Assembly (NCBI GenBank): GCA_028456385.1
Contig: JALNQF010000436.1
Location: 1-30,483, forward strand
Reading direction: 5' to 3'
DNA: 30,483 nucleotides
DNA from: Ophiosphaerella korrae
Lineage: Eukaryota; Ascomycota; Dothideomycetes; Pleosporales; Phaeosphaeriaceae
Positions 19,930 through 30,483 of the stretch are shown one piece after another. The first letter of the stretch is position 1, and every line of letters starts with the position of its first letter. A program made the translations under genes and the position numbers. A model generated the notes under the pieces. The model searched no databases and was not told the origin of the DNA. It saw only the letters and a list, made by a program, of their open reading frames with translations.

Positions 19930-22230
19930 ATAGAAATTAGTATAAGTTAGATTAAGTCTATCTATTTCTATCTCCTAGAAATATATTTAACCTTAAGAAA
20001 TTATTACGCACTTATTTAAGGGTATTAGCTACTATATAAATCTCCTAATAGAGGTAGGCTACTACTCTATTTAACTCCTCTAGATACACTAACTTATATT
20101 CTAGATTACTAATCTCTTGTTTTCTTTCTTAGATTAGCTTAGATAGACTAACTATAGGCATCCTCTTAACGACTTACATTCTCTCTTACCTTGCTTTAAC
20201 TACTACTAGTAAGCTATTATACTAGGTAACCTTTGAATTAGCTATTTTGTAGGATAGTAGTATATTAGTAGGCTTAGAAAAAAGCTATAATAATATATAT
20301 TGCTTCTTTAATAACATACAAGACTTAAGTATATAGAGAAGATATTAGAGTTTTACCTTATATAGTATACTTAAAAAAATTATATAGTGTTACTTAATAA
20401 GCGTTAGTACTAGAGTAGTGCGAGAAAGCTATTTTAAACAAGTTTCGCCTACTACTTAGATACTAAGAGACTGTTTAACTAGGTGCGTCGCATCTTAGGC
20501 CTAGGTCTAGTTTTAGTCCTATCGCTTCTAAGATAAATATATTAATTAGTAGTTAGCGTAGAATCTACTTTTAGAGTTAAAGCGTTTAGGCTTATAACGT
20601 ATTTAGATAGTAAGCTAGCTAGGATAGTATCCTAGCTACCCTACTAAAACGCGCCTAGCGCGTCTTATCTAATTAACTACTATACTACCCTAATACTCTT
20701 ATTAGCTCTTAAAAGAAGGGAAATTAAGCCTTACTACTACCTCTTTTTATAATAATCCTTAGTAGTCTTACTATAGACTTGCAAAGCTTTATAATATCCT
20801 AAGATTAATACTTTAGGTGCGTCTTTAAGGTACCTAGGCTAAACACAAGACAATATTAGTTAACCTTAAGATAAGCCTTATTAAAGAGTAGTCCCTTATT
20901 TAATAGATCCTAGACCTTAATAGACAAGGCTTTCCCCCTTAAATTATTAACGTATAACAAATAGTAGACGTTTAACTTACTACGCGTAGCTAAAATCCTC
21001 TAGTAATCTTCTCTTTATTGCGCTAGAGTAATAGAAGAGCTTAGTAGATACTATCTCTATCTCTCTTATAAAATACTATCTAAAGGACACTAAACTCCCT
21101 AGATATAGTTAGGATATAATTACTACTAGCCTCTTGTAGGGTATTATACGTAGTAGCAACTACTAGCTAATAACTTTACTGCTTTACTAGGGTCTAACTC
21201 CTAGTAAACCTAGGTAGCAAGTAAGATTACGCCCTAACTAGAGAGGCTACTACGTAGCTTAAGAAAACAAGTGCACAACGTAAGTTTAGCGTCTCTAATA
21301 GTACCTTACAGTGCTAGTAGATTATAGAATTAATACGCGCGTACTACGCAAGAGTAATAGGATCTTATCCTAGTATAAACTACTTAGTATTACTTACTTT
21401 CCTTTTCTCTATACAGCCCTATATAGTAGAGGTAAGAGAAAGGGCTAAGCAAAACTTAAATTTAACGTACTTTATCCTAGTAAATAACCTAATAGTAAAG
21501 AACGTTCTATACTTTCTTCTCTATTCTACTTTAAGTATAGTGTGTCTTTTCCTCTTTTTTACTACTACCTATTCCTCCCTATCCTTCTCTCTATATCTAG
21601 GTTACCTCTTAAGTATCTTCTCTATTTCTCTAAAATTAGTCCCTAAGCTATTAAGCTAGTTACCTATATCCTATAGAGGACTCTTAACACAACTATTATC
21701 TTATTTAAGCGTACTAATTCTTGTATCTTAGTAGGCAAGTTTACGCTAAAGACTTTTAAATAATACGCTTATTCTTTCTATCTCTTCTAATAGAGTAAGC
21801 TACGCTTTAAGTATTTTTTAGGTACTTACTAGACGCGTTATATAGAGGTAATTGCTTTATCTTATATAGTAAGTGTTCCTTTCTATTAGTGTCTACTCTG
21901 CTAACTACTAGATAACTTCCCTGTTCTATTACTAGCTAAACGTTTATCCCGTTTTAGTTAACTCGAATAGAATATCGTTATTATTACATACCTTTTCTAT
22001 TATACTAATTACTTCCTTTAAGCTGTTAGTTTTAACTATAAGTAAAGTAGCCTAGTATAGTTAGCGATTTATTAGAAGGTATATATCTCTCTAATACACT
22101 ATACCCTCGTATAGAGTAAGATCCTCGATAGTAGCTTATAAGCTGCTTATCCTTCTAAGAGTGTAAAGGAGGTAGATAGAAGAAGTAGATAGAAGAGTTT
22201 AATAGGGTTTTAATAAAGGGAATTAGATAG
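19930..22230 (-). pseudogene. Unrecognised decayed gene, about 760 codons, coiled-coil rich, minus strand
   Basis: Starting near 22200 on the minus strand, one frame gives T-I-E-D-L-T-L-Y-E-G-I-V-Y, then S-L-K-E-V-I-S-I-I-E-K-V-C (about 22010). A helical segment, L-T-L-L-E-E-I-E-R-I-S-V-L-F, follows near 21800 with heptad-like hydrophobics, then a basic run, V-V-V-K-K-R-K-R, near 21555 (possible nuclear signal). Towards the end a second heptad segment, K-Q-E-I-S-N-L-E-Y-K-L-V-Y-L-E-E-L-N, lies near 20090. Stops are comparatively sparse over more than 2 kb, which is why I favour this strand. Coiled coils and a basic patch suggest a nuclear or DNA-associated protein, but no family is recognised. 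Confidence 0.5.
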
Positions 22231-22509
22231 CTTAGAGTTTGCTTAAGGAACGAAGCTCCTTTATACTCTTCCCTTACTACTTAGATATAAGAGAGCAAGG
22301 TAGACTTAGACGCTTTAAGCATTTAGCGCCCTACTTCTATAGTAGATCGTCTTTATATATATCCCTTGTTACCTCTATAATATTCTATACTAATTTAGGA
22401 GAAGTGTTACTACGCTATAAGCTTATAAAAAGCTAATCTAATAGGCTCTAGTATCTTCCTATTAAACTATCCCCTAGTCCTACTTTAGGAGTATAAAGCA
22501 GCACATAGG
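22231..22509. other. Spacer with spurious short ORF
   Basis: Between two minus-strand decayed frames. A 65-codon + strand ORF at 22239-22436 has no motif, lies antisense to the neighbours' direction and shows RIP-type composition, so I do not call it a gene. Confidence 0.4.
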
Positions 22510-24480
22510 TATATATACACTATACTATTTACGTAAGCTTTATAGCTCTATAGCTACTATATAATAAAGGAACTTAAAGTAGTAAAGCGATTAATAGATC
22601 TAAAAGTAACACCGCGCTAGCGGCCTTACAGTATCTCTTAGCTTAGATAGTCTAAGTAGCACCCGCTACTAGTATATCTAGTTATTAAGCTACTTATAAC
22701 CTCTTACCTACAGTAACGTTTATAGCTACTACGCTTAACACTAAGCGCTAGGGGAATTTATGTAGACGTTCTAGTAGCGACACAAGTATATTACTAGTAC
22801 TTAGGACACTTAGCTGCAAGAGGGTATTAGATAGCTTATAGCTACTTAAGGTACTACCTCCTTCTACCTAGAGGTTCTATTAGCGCCCTTAACCCTACCT
22901 AGGTTAAAGCCTACATGCTTAGGATACTCTATTTGTATAAGGATTTAACTATAGGTAGTAGTCTATAAAGCTATCTTACCTTAAAGGTGTCCTACTAGGC
23001 GCAGTAGGTAATAAGCTCTAATTTAGTAGTTTAAATTACTACTTTGTTTTCTCTATATACTGCCCTAGGTAGGATATTGTAAATTACTACGCTAATAAAT
23101 TACAGGGGCCTTATTTATACAGCGCTTCTATAGTTAGGTATTTAACCCTTAAGGTAGAAGTATTAGATATATAAGGCGGAAGAAGGGTCTTTCTAACTAA
23201 ATATACTATTAGGGGTGTCCCTATTTCCCTTAGTTATAGATAACGCTGTATAGCTGTACTAGCTACTCTATACGTATATTAGGACTTACCCTTTAGTACT
23301 CTAGTACAATAAGTAGTAGAGTAACTAAAGTCGCCTTATTCTATATGCTACGTTTACGATTTAATCCTTGTAGTATTTTCCTTTCCTATTTATATACACG
23401 CTTAAAGAGGCCTGTTTTATATAGCCTTTAGGGACTATATAGATCTACATAGTACTAACTAGCTATAGTTAACAAGTTATATAGCTACCTAAGCTATAGG
23501 TTTACCTTAGCGCTAAAGAGGGGGCATTTATACAAAGTCTTAGGAGACCTTGACGGTAATATTCTAAGTGTATCTCCTACGACTAGCTATAGTAAGTAGA
23601 GAATAAGGAGCGACTCTATTAGATCTATGAATTTCATCTTTCTATTTATTAGAGCCTCTATATCCTAAAAGTAATAGTATACATACTTATAAATACCTAG
23701 CCTAATAATACTATTTGTACTATTAAATAGAAGGCTATACTATCTATAACTACTGCGCCTCTTATAAGTACCTTTACTAATATAGTATAGAAGCCTAAAG
23801 GGGCTAGGGCGTAGGGTAGATATAGACCCCTAGATAGGATAAGGATATAAAGCTCTTCTTTTTAACTCTACTATACGAAGTATTATTTAACTTTATTATA
23901 GCTAACCCCCTCCTTATTTCTTTTATTGTTACCCTCTTTATTAGGCTAATACCCTCTACTATAGTTACCTATCGCGATTTCTAACTTCTTAGACACAATC
24001 GCGGCGTTATATTCTATTAGTAGGCTACTTTAGTAGTATTTAATGCTGTGTAGGATACTCTACTTTTAGTTAGTATTAGGATAGTTATTTTTATAATAGC
24101 TAGTAAGTAGTAGTTAAGCTAGGTAGAGCTAGCTATCTTATAGACTCTCTAGTCTATATTCTACACGAACGTAAGATCTCTAGAGGAACCTACGAGGAGC
24201 ACTAACGTATTAGATTTCTTACCTTCTCTAGCCTTTATTCTTATACTCCTAGCTAAAACTCTTGATATACGTTGTAGTAGTAGCGTTAGCTATAAGTAAT
24301 AGCGTAATACATTTCTTTGCGTAAGTAAAGCGCTAGATTTCTATAGCTTTGCTTATTTAAAATAGGGGCTAGATTGCTACAATAATATACAAAGTAGTAC
24401 TTCTAATCTTTATTACTACTAGGTTAATTATTTCTAGTATTATTTTATTCTATCGGCTTCGTCGTTATTAAGTATTAGGA
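22510..24480 (-). pseudogene. Unrecognised decayed gene(s), Arg/Lys-rich, minus strand
   Basis: Two readable minus-strand blocks are present. The upstream one, 24480 to about 24040, gives F-T-Y-A-K-K-C-I-T-L-L-L-I-A-N, S-A-P-R-R-F-L and Y-V-R-V-E-Y-R-L-E-S-L. The downstream one, 23640 to about 22510, gives M-K-F-I-D-L-I-E-S-L-L, L-F-K-R-V-Y-K, P-K-H-V-G-F-N-L-G-R-V-K-G-A-N-R-T (about 22880-22930) and L-R-L-S-K-L-R-D-T-V-R-P-L-A-R. The block at 22880-22930 is unusually little damaged and would be the best query for a homology search. I do not recognise a family; whether this is one gene or two is unclear. Confidence 0.42.
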
Positions 24481-25129
24481 ATTATTTTAAACTAGAGTGT
24501 AAAACACTTAATCCTAGCACTTGTTGTTACTAACACAATCGTAGCTATAACTACTCTTGTTAGCGCTATAATTTTACTTACTTCTAAGAGAGCACTAGAA
24601 GATACTAGCTATTGCCTCTACTTAGAGATTCTTTTAGTAAGCTATACGCCCTACTTAACTACAGCTCCTAATTATCTCTAGGTATATATAGGCGCTTAGG
24701 CTTTATGTATATCTTACTTTATATTTCTTATAACTAAGCGCTAGGTTAACTATTTAGCTCTAAGGAGTAATACGTCTATAGAATTAGAGAGAATAGGGCT
24801 AATATAAATAGCATAGCTCTTTATATACACTTAAACTAGGGTATTACTAATTATTTTGTAGGTAGTAGGTAATCGATAATTAAAAAGAGGCTATAGGGTC
24901 TATATAGCGCTTAACAACGAGTATTTAATTTACTTCGAGTATGTATGTGCTATACTATATAAGCTAAAGCTAAATCTATTTACTTCTCTTATCGTGCACT
25001 ATAGTAGGGGCTTAGAAGAGTAAAGTTATTATTATATAGTTTAGTTATATAATATAACTAATGTGCCCTTTTTAGGCTTAGCTAGGTAGAATAGTTATTA
25101 TTACTATTACAATTATGTACTATATTACA
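24481..25129. other. RIP-mutated stretch without assigned gene
   Basis: No motif was recognised on either strand. It may be the continuation of one of the flanking minus-strand genes or an intergenic spacer. Confidence 0.3.
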
Positions 25130-26530
25130 CTAGTGTCCTTTGCGCTTAGTACTAGGTAGAATTAAACTTTACCTTACTTTACCTCGACTACTCTAGCTAA
25201 TACTTCCTAAGCTATCTTTATTAAACTACTTAATAATAGGTAAAAACCTAATTCCTTAAGATAAGCTAACTAGTTAAGACTTCTCGCACTCTCTATAGCT
25301 ACCCTATTAGATCTACTTAGTTAGTTTGTTATTATTACGCTGTAAATCAAGGATTGTAATTAGAATATTGATAAGGCTTAGGTACTACTACGATATTAAT
25401 TAATTACGTTGCTAGCTTTAATACTAAGCGAGGTAGACTAACATAGTAAGATACTTAGGTAGGATAAAGAAAGGAGTTAGCCTACTATAGAATAGGAATA
25501 AAGGTAATTCTATATCTAATCTTAAGATACCTAGTAGGAGAAGAGATATATTTATCTTTACCTTAGTATATATCCTTTATACTAATCTTTAATACTAACT
25601 TTTTAGGTAGTAAGAAAACGTAGTAACCTTTAAGCCTACTACTTACGCTACGCCCTAAGTATTCTTTACAATTATACTTAGCTATTAGACGTATAGCCTA
25701 ATTCCTAGCTATAGCCTCTTTATAGACTTTATATTATATTATAGAAGTGCTATTATATATTTCAAAGTAGAGCAACCTACTCCTTAAATATATAGTAGAC
25801 TTGTATACGCCTTATTAACTATACTATTACCCTAAGCACCTAATAGCTTAGCCTTTATACCTACGCTTAAATACCTCTCTCTATACTATATTATAGGGAT
25901 GTTTAGGAACTACGTCTCTATTTTGCTCTCTAGGATAACTTTAGTAGCTAGCCTCTTTACGTAATAGCTTTGTCTTACGCACGCGCCTATATACTATAGG
26001 GTATCTCTTAGGTAAGAGTATTAGTTTAGATATATTAAGCTCGCATTAAACTACGCCTTTCTCCTTATCTCTATAGGAAGCTAGCCTACTTACTTATATC
26101 TTAGTTGTGCGAGGTAAACTTAAACCCCTAGTCTTTCTCCTAGGTTTACTTTATAGCTATACCTACCCCTCCTATAGTAATAAGGCGTTAGATAAAGGCT
26201 ATTCGTAGTAAGAGCTAATAGCTTTACAATAGTAGTCTTATCTACCCCTCCTAGTAGGTAGGGTACCTTTCTTATAGGAGAGCACTAGCTTAAGCGTATT
26301 AAACTGTACTACTCCTTACTTTACTAGTAGGGCGCCTAAATATAGAGATTTACAACCTAGCTATCTATACTGTAGTTGTATAAGACAGACTAGAGCTACT
26401 CGTCTAAACTCTAAGCTATTTCCTATCTACCTCGTAGTATTAGAGTTCCTAATAGATGTAAATAGCTAGCCCCTAGCTAGAATATCGTGTAACTTTTACT
26501 ACTACAACGTGCACACTACTACCTCTATAG
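25130..26530 (-). pseudogene. Decayed minus-strand frame with a Walker-A-like motif
   Basis: At about 26264-26215 (minus) a frame reads P-Y-L-L-G-G-V-D-K-T-T-I-V-K-L-L-A-L. It closely resembles the NB-ARC/STAND P-loop form G-G-V-G-K-T-T with the middle Gly replaced by Asp. In the same frame, S-L-K-Y-I-I-A-L-L-type helices and L-L-L-L-G-I-L-R-L-D-I-E-L-P follow at about 25800-25500. A neighbouring frame is also fairly open here, so frame choice is uncertain. If the P-loop is real, the gene encoded a signalling NTPase such as an NLR-like protein, a known Starship cargo class. No second nucleotide-binding motif was identified, so this stays tentative. Confidence 0.33.
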
Positions 26531-26746
26531 ATTGCTAAGGTTAGTGTACTATTTAAAGGACAAGAGATAAATATAGATAGAGAAGTATTTATAAACTACT
26601 CTAAGGAGGACTACTTATAGGTTTTGTATATATCTAAAGCTCTTCGATAGCACGAGGAATAGTATTAATATAAATACGCCTAACCTGTAATTTATATAAA
26701 GCTAAGAAGTTAGAGATACTTAAAATAGTAGTATATGTATTAGCTA
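26531..26746. other. Divergent spacer between minus and plus decayed frames
   Basis: Short region where the strand of the presumed genes switches. No motif was identified. It would be expected to hold two divergent promoters if the flanking calls are right. Confidence 0.3.
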
Positions 26747-27700
26747 GAACTTAGTAGAGCTAATTCGCTAATAAAAGAGGCACTGCTAGTAATATATATA
26801 GTAGTAGAGTTACTATAGGATAGAGACTAAGAAGTACCTAAATCTAATTAATCTTATAGGTAGAGAGATTCGCCTCTTACTAAAGGATTAATAGCCCTTC
26901 TAGTAAAAGCTAAATCTCGGCGTTACGCTGTTAATACTAATATCCTAGTCTATATAATTTAATAAGACATAATACTTTAACTACTACGCCTTATAAAGAA
27001 GCTAGTAGAAGGAAAGACGGCTATATATTAGAGAATATATAAGTCTCTATAAGCCTAGAGCTAATTTTTTAATAATAGTATAGTAGCTTACTACTATAAT
27101 TACAATTTTTGCGTTAACTTCGCCGTAAATAAGCGTTGTAGCTAAGACTTAAAGGAGCTAGTAGAGCTGCTCTATTAGTTATACGCTATTATAGTAGGAT
27201 ATTTATATAAGTAAAGGGCGTTAGCTGTATAATTAGAATTATTTACTCTTTTATTTAATTAAGAGCACTCTAGCACAAGCTATTTAAGCTACTAGCAGTA
27301 CTAATATTATATATACAACTCTTAAAGCTACCTTGTAGACATAATATAATACGACTAGAGTGTCTAATTCGACTAATAAAGGGTAGAGAAAGAAGTAAGA
27401 CTATAGTTATATCTTACTTTACCTAAATAGGCTACTATTAGAGTATTAAAGCGCTTCCTATTACCTTAATAGGGCCTATAGTATAATAGTATAGGTAGAG
27501 GGAATAGCGTAAGCTCTAGAAATAGATTAGTAATAGTATGTGTCTATAGGTGTACTAAAGTATAAAGCTAGCGCCCTTCCTATATTTTGCCTATACAATA
27601 TAGATTAACAAGGCTAGACTACTTCTTTTACTTTAGGGTTTAACGACTTAGATACTTTCCTTTAAATAGAGGTACACGAGTAGATCTACAATCTTACTAA
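26747..27700 (+). pseudogene. Unrecognised decayed frame, plus strand
   Basis: One frame reads E-L-S-R-A-N-S-L-I-K-E-A-L-L-V-I from 26747, then L-T-K-G-L-I-A-L-L-V-K-A-K-S-R-R-Y-A-V-N near 26880, F-C-V-N-F-A-V-N-K near 27110 and G-N-S-V-S-S-R-N-R-L-V near 27510. In-frame stops are denser here (roughly one in eight codons) than in the next frame, so the assignment is weak. It may be the 5' part of the same gene as the next frame, joined across an intron or indel. No family was recognised. Confidence 0.32.
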
Positions 27701-27719
27701 TATACTTAACTTAGTAAGT

Positions 27720-29690
27720 CTCTATTAGTTACTATAGCCTAATATTACTAATATTTAAATAAAGACTATATGTTTTTAGTTAGAATTCTAAGGAGACGAT
27801 AGTAAGATAGTAGGTATACTAAGCTAAATCTCCTTAGCTAAAAGTCTTAAAGTTATAGACCCTAGTAAGGAACCTAGAGTAGCGCTTACTTTCTCTACTA
27901 TCTCTATAATTTCTTTACTACTATAAGCTAGAAAAGTAAGTCTAGTATTATTATTCCTTCTTAGCTACAAAGACGTCAAAATTTTATCTTAGGAATCTCT
28001 TAGTATTTCTAGTATCTATATTATTGCAAACTTCGAGCTAGTAGAAATAAAGTAAAACTTTAGTAATCTTAGGCTAAACAAGAATATAATAATTAAAGAT
28101 TAGGCTATAGACAACGTAGAAGATAACCTAGCTATAGAATTATACTAATTAGTAAACCTACAATCTATTCCTATATAAGCTATAGGCTAAGGTCCTAATT
28201 TAGGATGCCCTAAATTTCGAAGCCTTTAAGAACAACTTACTAGTTAGGAGACTAACAAAGATAGGGAGAATATGCTAACTAATTAGCTACGAGATACACA
28301 TACTAAGCCTAAGGCCTTTAAGGATGCTAGTCTACCTAATAAGAAGATTAGGTATTTATCTAACCTACTTATAAACCTTGCGAATAATATAGAGATTAAG
28401 TAGCTACTCCTATACTTAAGCCTTATAGATAATAGGAAGATTAACCTATTATAGAAGCTACCTACGACTACTTTAGAGGGTAAAAAGGTTAAGTAACTCT
28501 AGGAGCTACCTGTAAGCCTTACAGACGATAAGGAGATATATCTACTATCTACTACTAACGTAGATAATAAGAAGATAGATAGGACGCTAGAAGTATTACA
28601 AGCGCTTAATGCGACTCTCTCTAAATAAGTAATTGCTTCTAATCTAGTTTTAGCGGAGGCTATACTAGAATCTCTCCTTCCTAAACAACCTACGCTCGTA
28701 GTATCTAAAACTATTATTTAGGGTGCTACCCTCAAAGAACTAATCGTAATCGATTCCTCTAGTAATAAATAGGAAGATAAGGACTTAAGCAGTTTAAATT
28801 ATAGAAAACGCCCCTTAAAATTAAGCTGTATACAATATAGACTACAGCAAGCTAATAGAGTTATTATGTAGACTAACCTAGAAGTTAAGAAACAATTCTT
28901 AAGCGAGATAAGAGCTATCTAGTACTACATCTAGTCGCAATAGGTTAAAGTATAGGAATTACCTAGCCTAGGAAGTATACTAAGTGTTGTCTAATACAAC
29001 AACTTAATTAATACAACTACTAGTAACTTAGTTAGAAATAATATGCTAGCCTATAATAATATTATTAAGCTGCGCTGTTACTACATAGAAGTAGAAATTA
29101 TAGCTCTTTCTAAGCTTTTATTTAGAGACGACTAAAAACTTGTATAAAATCTAAGAAGATGTATAAACTAATTTTACAACAAATCGTAGATAGTAAAACT
29201 TGTTATAGACTACTCTATAAAGGATAACAAAGAAGACGTCGACTATAGGCTATTTAAGCGCTATAGATTTTAATACCTAATAATTGTTTTACTTTATATA
29301 TTTAGAGTAGGTTTATATAGTATAGAACGCAATTACTAAAGTATATAGGTATAAGTTATACGCTTTTATACTATAGAAGGAAGCTCTCTATAAATTAGGC
29401 GCGAAGGCGACAATATAAAGCTACTAGATATATATTTAATATTTAAAAATAGACAGCCTATAAAGGGTTATCTTATAGTATACTAGGGAGATAACGTTAA
29501 TTAATTTAGAAATAGCTATAATAAAAGGACGTTTATAAGTTACAGTTATAGATATAAGGTAGCTTGTTTAACTACTATCTAAATGTTTTGTCGCTCTCGT
29601 AATAATTTAGTAGTTAGTTACCTTCTTAGTACTACTACCTATTAATTATGTTAGGTAGCTATATTAGAACAATGTTAATATATAAGTAGT
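27720..29690 (+). pseudogene. Long unrecognised decayed gene, about 650 codons, plus strand
   Basis: A single frame can be followed for nearly 2 kb with fairly sparse TAA/TAG. Readable parts are K-A-F-K-D-A-S-L-P-N-K-K-I-R-Y-L-S-N-L near 28310, T-L-E-V-L-Q-A-L-N-A-T-L near 28590, an acidic E-D-K-D-L-S-S-L stretch followed by basic R-K-R-P-L-K near 28805, then V-K-K-Q-F-L-S-E-I-R-A-I near 28885, and R-R-E-G-D-N-I-K-L-L-D-I-Y near 29400. It ends just before the satellite. The mix of charged helices and a basic patch suggests a nuclear protein. I cannot name a family. It is the best preserved long frame of the right half. Confidence 0.48.
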
Positions 29691-29880
29691 AAACAAATCC
29701 TATACTTAAGGAAGAAATACTGTCTAAATTTTAGCTCTACTCTTAATTAATAGTCCTAGGACATTGTATATTATTTAATAGATATATTCCTTGCTTAGTA
29801 GGTTACTAATGTCCTAGGACTGCCGATATCCTAGAACTATCGTAGATTAACGAATACTAACAGCATTATTAGTCCTAGGA
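29691..29880. repeat. Satellite fringe with scattered, degenerate copies of the repeat core
   Basis: Isolated core copies occur at 29752-29762 (agtcctaggac), 29806-29820 (ctaatgtcctaggac), about 29825-29835 (gatatcctaga) and 29869-29880, separated by unrelated sequence, before the regular array starts. This is typical of a satellite edge, where homogenisation fails. Confidence 0.8.
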
Positions 29881-30483
29881 CTACTAATGTCCTAGGACTA
29901 CTAATATCCTAGACTACTAATGTCCTAGGACTACTAATATCCTAGACTACTAATGTCCTAGGACTACTAATATCCTAGACTACTAATGTCCTAGGACTAC
30001 TAATATCCTAGACTACTAATGTCCTAGGACTACTAATATCTTAGACTACTAATGTCCTAGGACTACTAATATCCTAGACTACTAATGTCCTAAGACTACT
30101 AATATCCTAGACTACTAATGTCCTAGGACTACTAATATCCTAGACTACTAATGTCCTAGGACTACTAATATCTTAGACTACTAATGTCCTAGGACTACTA
30201 ATATCCTAGACTACTAATGTCCTAAGACTACTAATATCCTAGACTACTAATGTCCTAGGACTACTAATATCCTAGACTACTAATGTCCTAGGACTACTAA
30301 TATCTTAGACTACTAATGTCCTAGGACTACTAATATCCTAGACTACTAATGTCCTAAGACTACTAATATCCTAGACTACTAATGTCCTAGGACTACTAAT
30401 ATCCTAGACTACTAATGTCCTAGGACTACTAATATCCTAGACTACTAATGTCCTAGGACTACTAATGTCCTAGGACTACTAAT
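29881..30483. repeat. Satellite array: 33-bp dimer in 132-bp higher-order units
   Basis: The dimer is a 17-base monomer A (ctactaatgtcctagga) plus a 16-base monomer B (ctactaatatcctaga). Seventeen full dimers start at 29881 with exact 33-base spacing, then two A monomers and a partial one (30442-30483) run into the window edge. Variants A' (cctaaga, units 7, 11, 15) and B' (cttaga, units 5, 9, 13) recur every fourth dimer, giving a 132-bp higher-order period repeated three times (30013-30408). The core with flanks, agtcctaggact, is a 12-base perfect palindrome. No coding. Confidence 0.97.

Noticed and set aside
22239..22436. 65-codon plus-strand ORF as a gene
   Set aside because: No motif, opposite to neighbouring decayed genes, and RIP-type composition; length is expected by chance.
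18560..26530. Subtelomeric RecQ-type helicase gene
   Set aside because: Considered because of large minus-strand frames near a satellite, but I found no DEAH box or Q-x-x-R-x-G-R motif; only one weak P-loop-like segment.
1..29700. Alternative genetic code with TAA/TAG read as glutamine
   Set aside because: Reading stops as Gln restores many family motifs, as in ciliates. But the same frames also show His to Tyr, Cys to Tyr and Asp to Asn changes plus CpA/TpG loss on both strands, and the GC island uses normal codons. RIP explains all of it.
29881..30483. CRISPR array
   Set aside because: Units are contiguous 16/17-base monomers with no unique spacers, and the setting is a fungal genome.
29691..30483. 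Telomere at the window end
   Set aside because: No TTAGGG or related tandem repeat; the array unit is a different, palindromic satellite.

Overview
The window looks like a fungal (Pezizomycotina, filamentous ascomycete) AT-rich repeat compartment mutated by RIP (repeat-induced point mutation). Almost everywhere CpA and TpG are missing and TpA is in excess. In one hand-counted line, 4381-4440, I find no CA, no TG and about 18 TA. The old reading frames keep their order and family motifs, but Gln and Trp codons have become TAG/TAA, His has become Tyr, Cys has become Tyr, and catalytic Asp has become Asn. No intact TE or cargo gene remains, so most calls here are decayed frames recognised by motif.

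Layout. Positions 1-5250 hold a decayed Ty3/Gypsy chromovirus on the + strand: gag-like, protease, reverse transcriptase, RNase H, integrase, chromodomain. Positions 5838-7878 are bounded by a long imperfect inverted repeat (about 232 bp per arm) and hold an unrecognised decayed frame. Positions 7890-10697 are the 5' half of a second, different Gypsy element (gag, protease, start of RT), which stops abruptly inside RT. At about 10698 the DNA switches to a GC-rich, non-RIPed island ending near 11460. The island carries short repeats, a TATA-like promoter and an open frame of 122 codons. That frame runs on, in register, into a RIP-destroyed gene ending near 13704. It reads as a DUF3435 protein, the tyrosine recombinase family that includes the 'captains' of Starship giant transposons.

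Downstream, 13.7-29.7 kb, is less extremely AT-rich and holds several decayed genes on both strands. One is an ankyrin-repeat gene (minus, about 14.5-16.4 kb). The others are long unrecognised frames: plus 17.0-18.5, minus 18.6-22.2, minus 22.5-26.5 with a Walker-A-like motif, and plus 26.7-29.7. The window ends in a satellite array (29881-30483) of a 33-bp dimer organised in 132-bp higher-order units.

Working interpretation (inference): a Starship-like element inserted into an already present Gypsy copy, with its captain about 390 bp inside the left edge and pointing inward, as expected for Starships. Its cargo was then silenced by RIP while the left tip escaped. The right boundary, and the other half of the interrupted Gypsy element, would lie outside the window. 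Frame assignments for the unrecognised cargo rest on low in-frame stop density and protein-like composition only. Absence of TGA is not evidence here, because RIP removes TGA from all frames.
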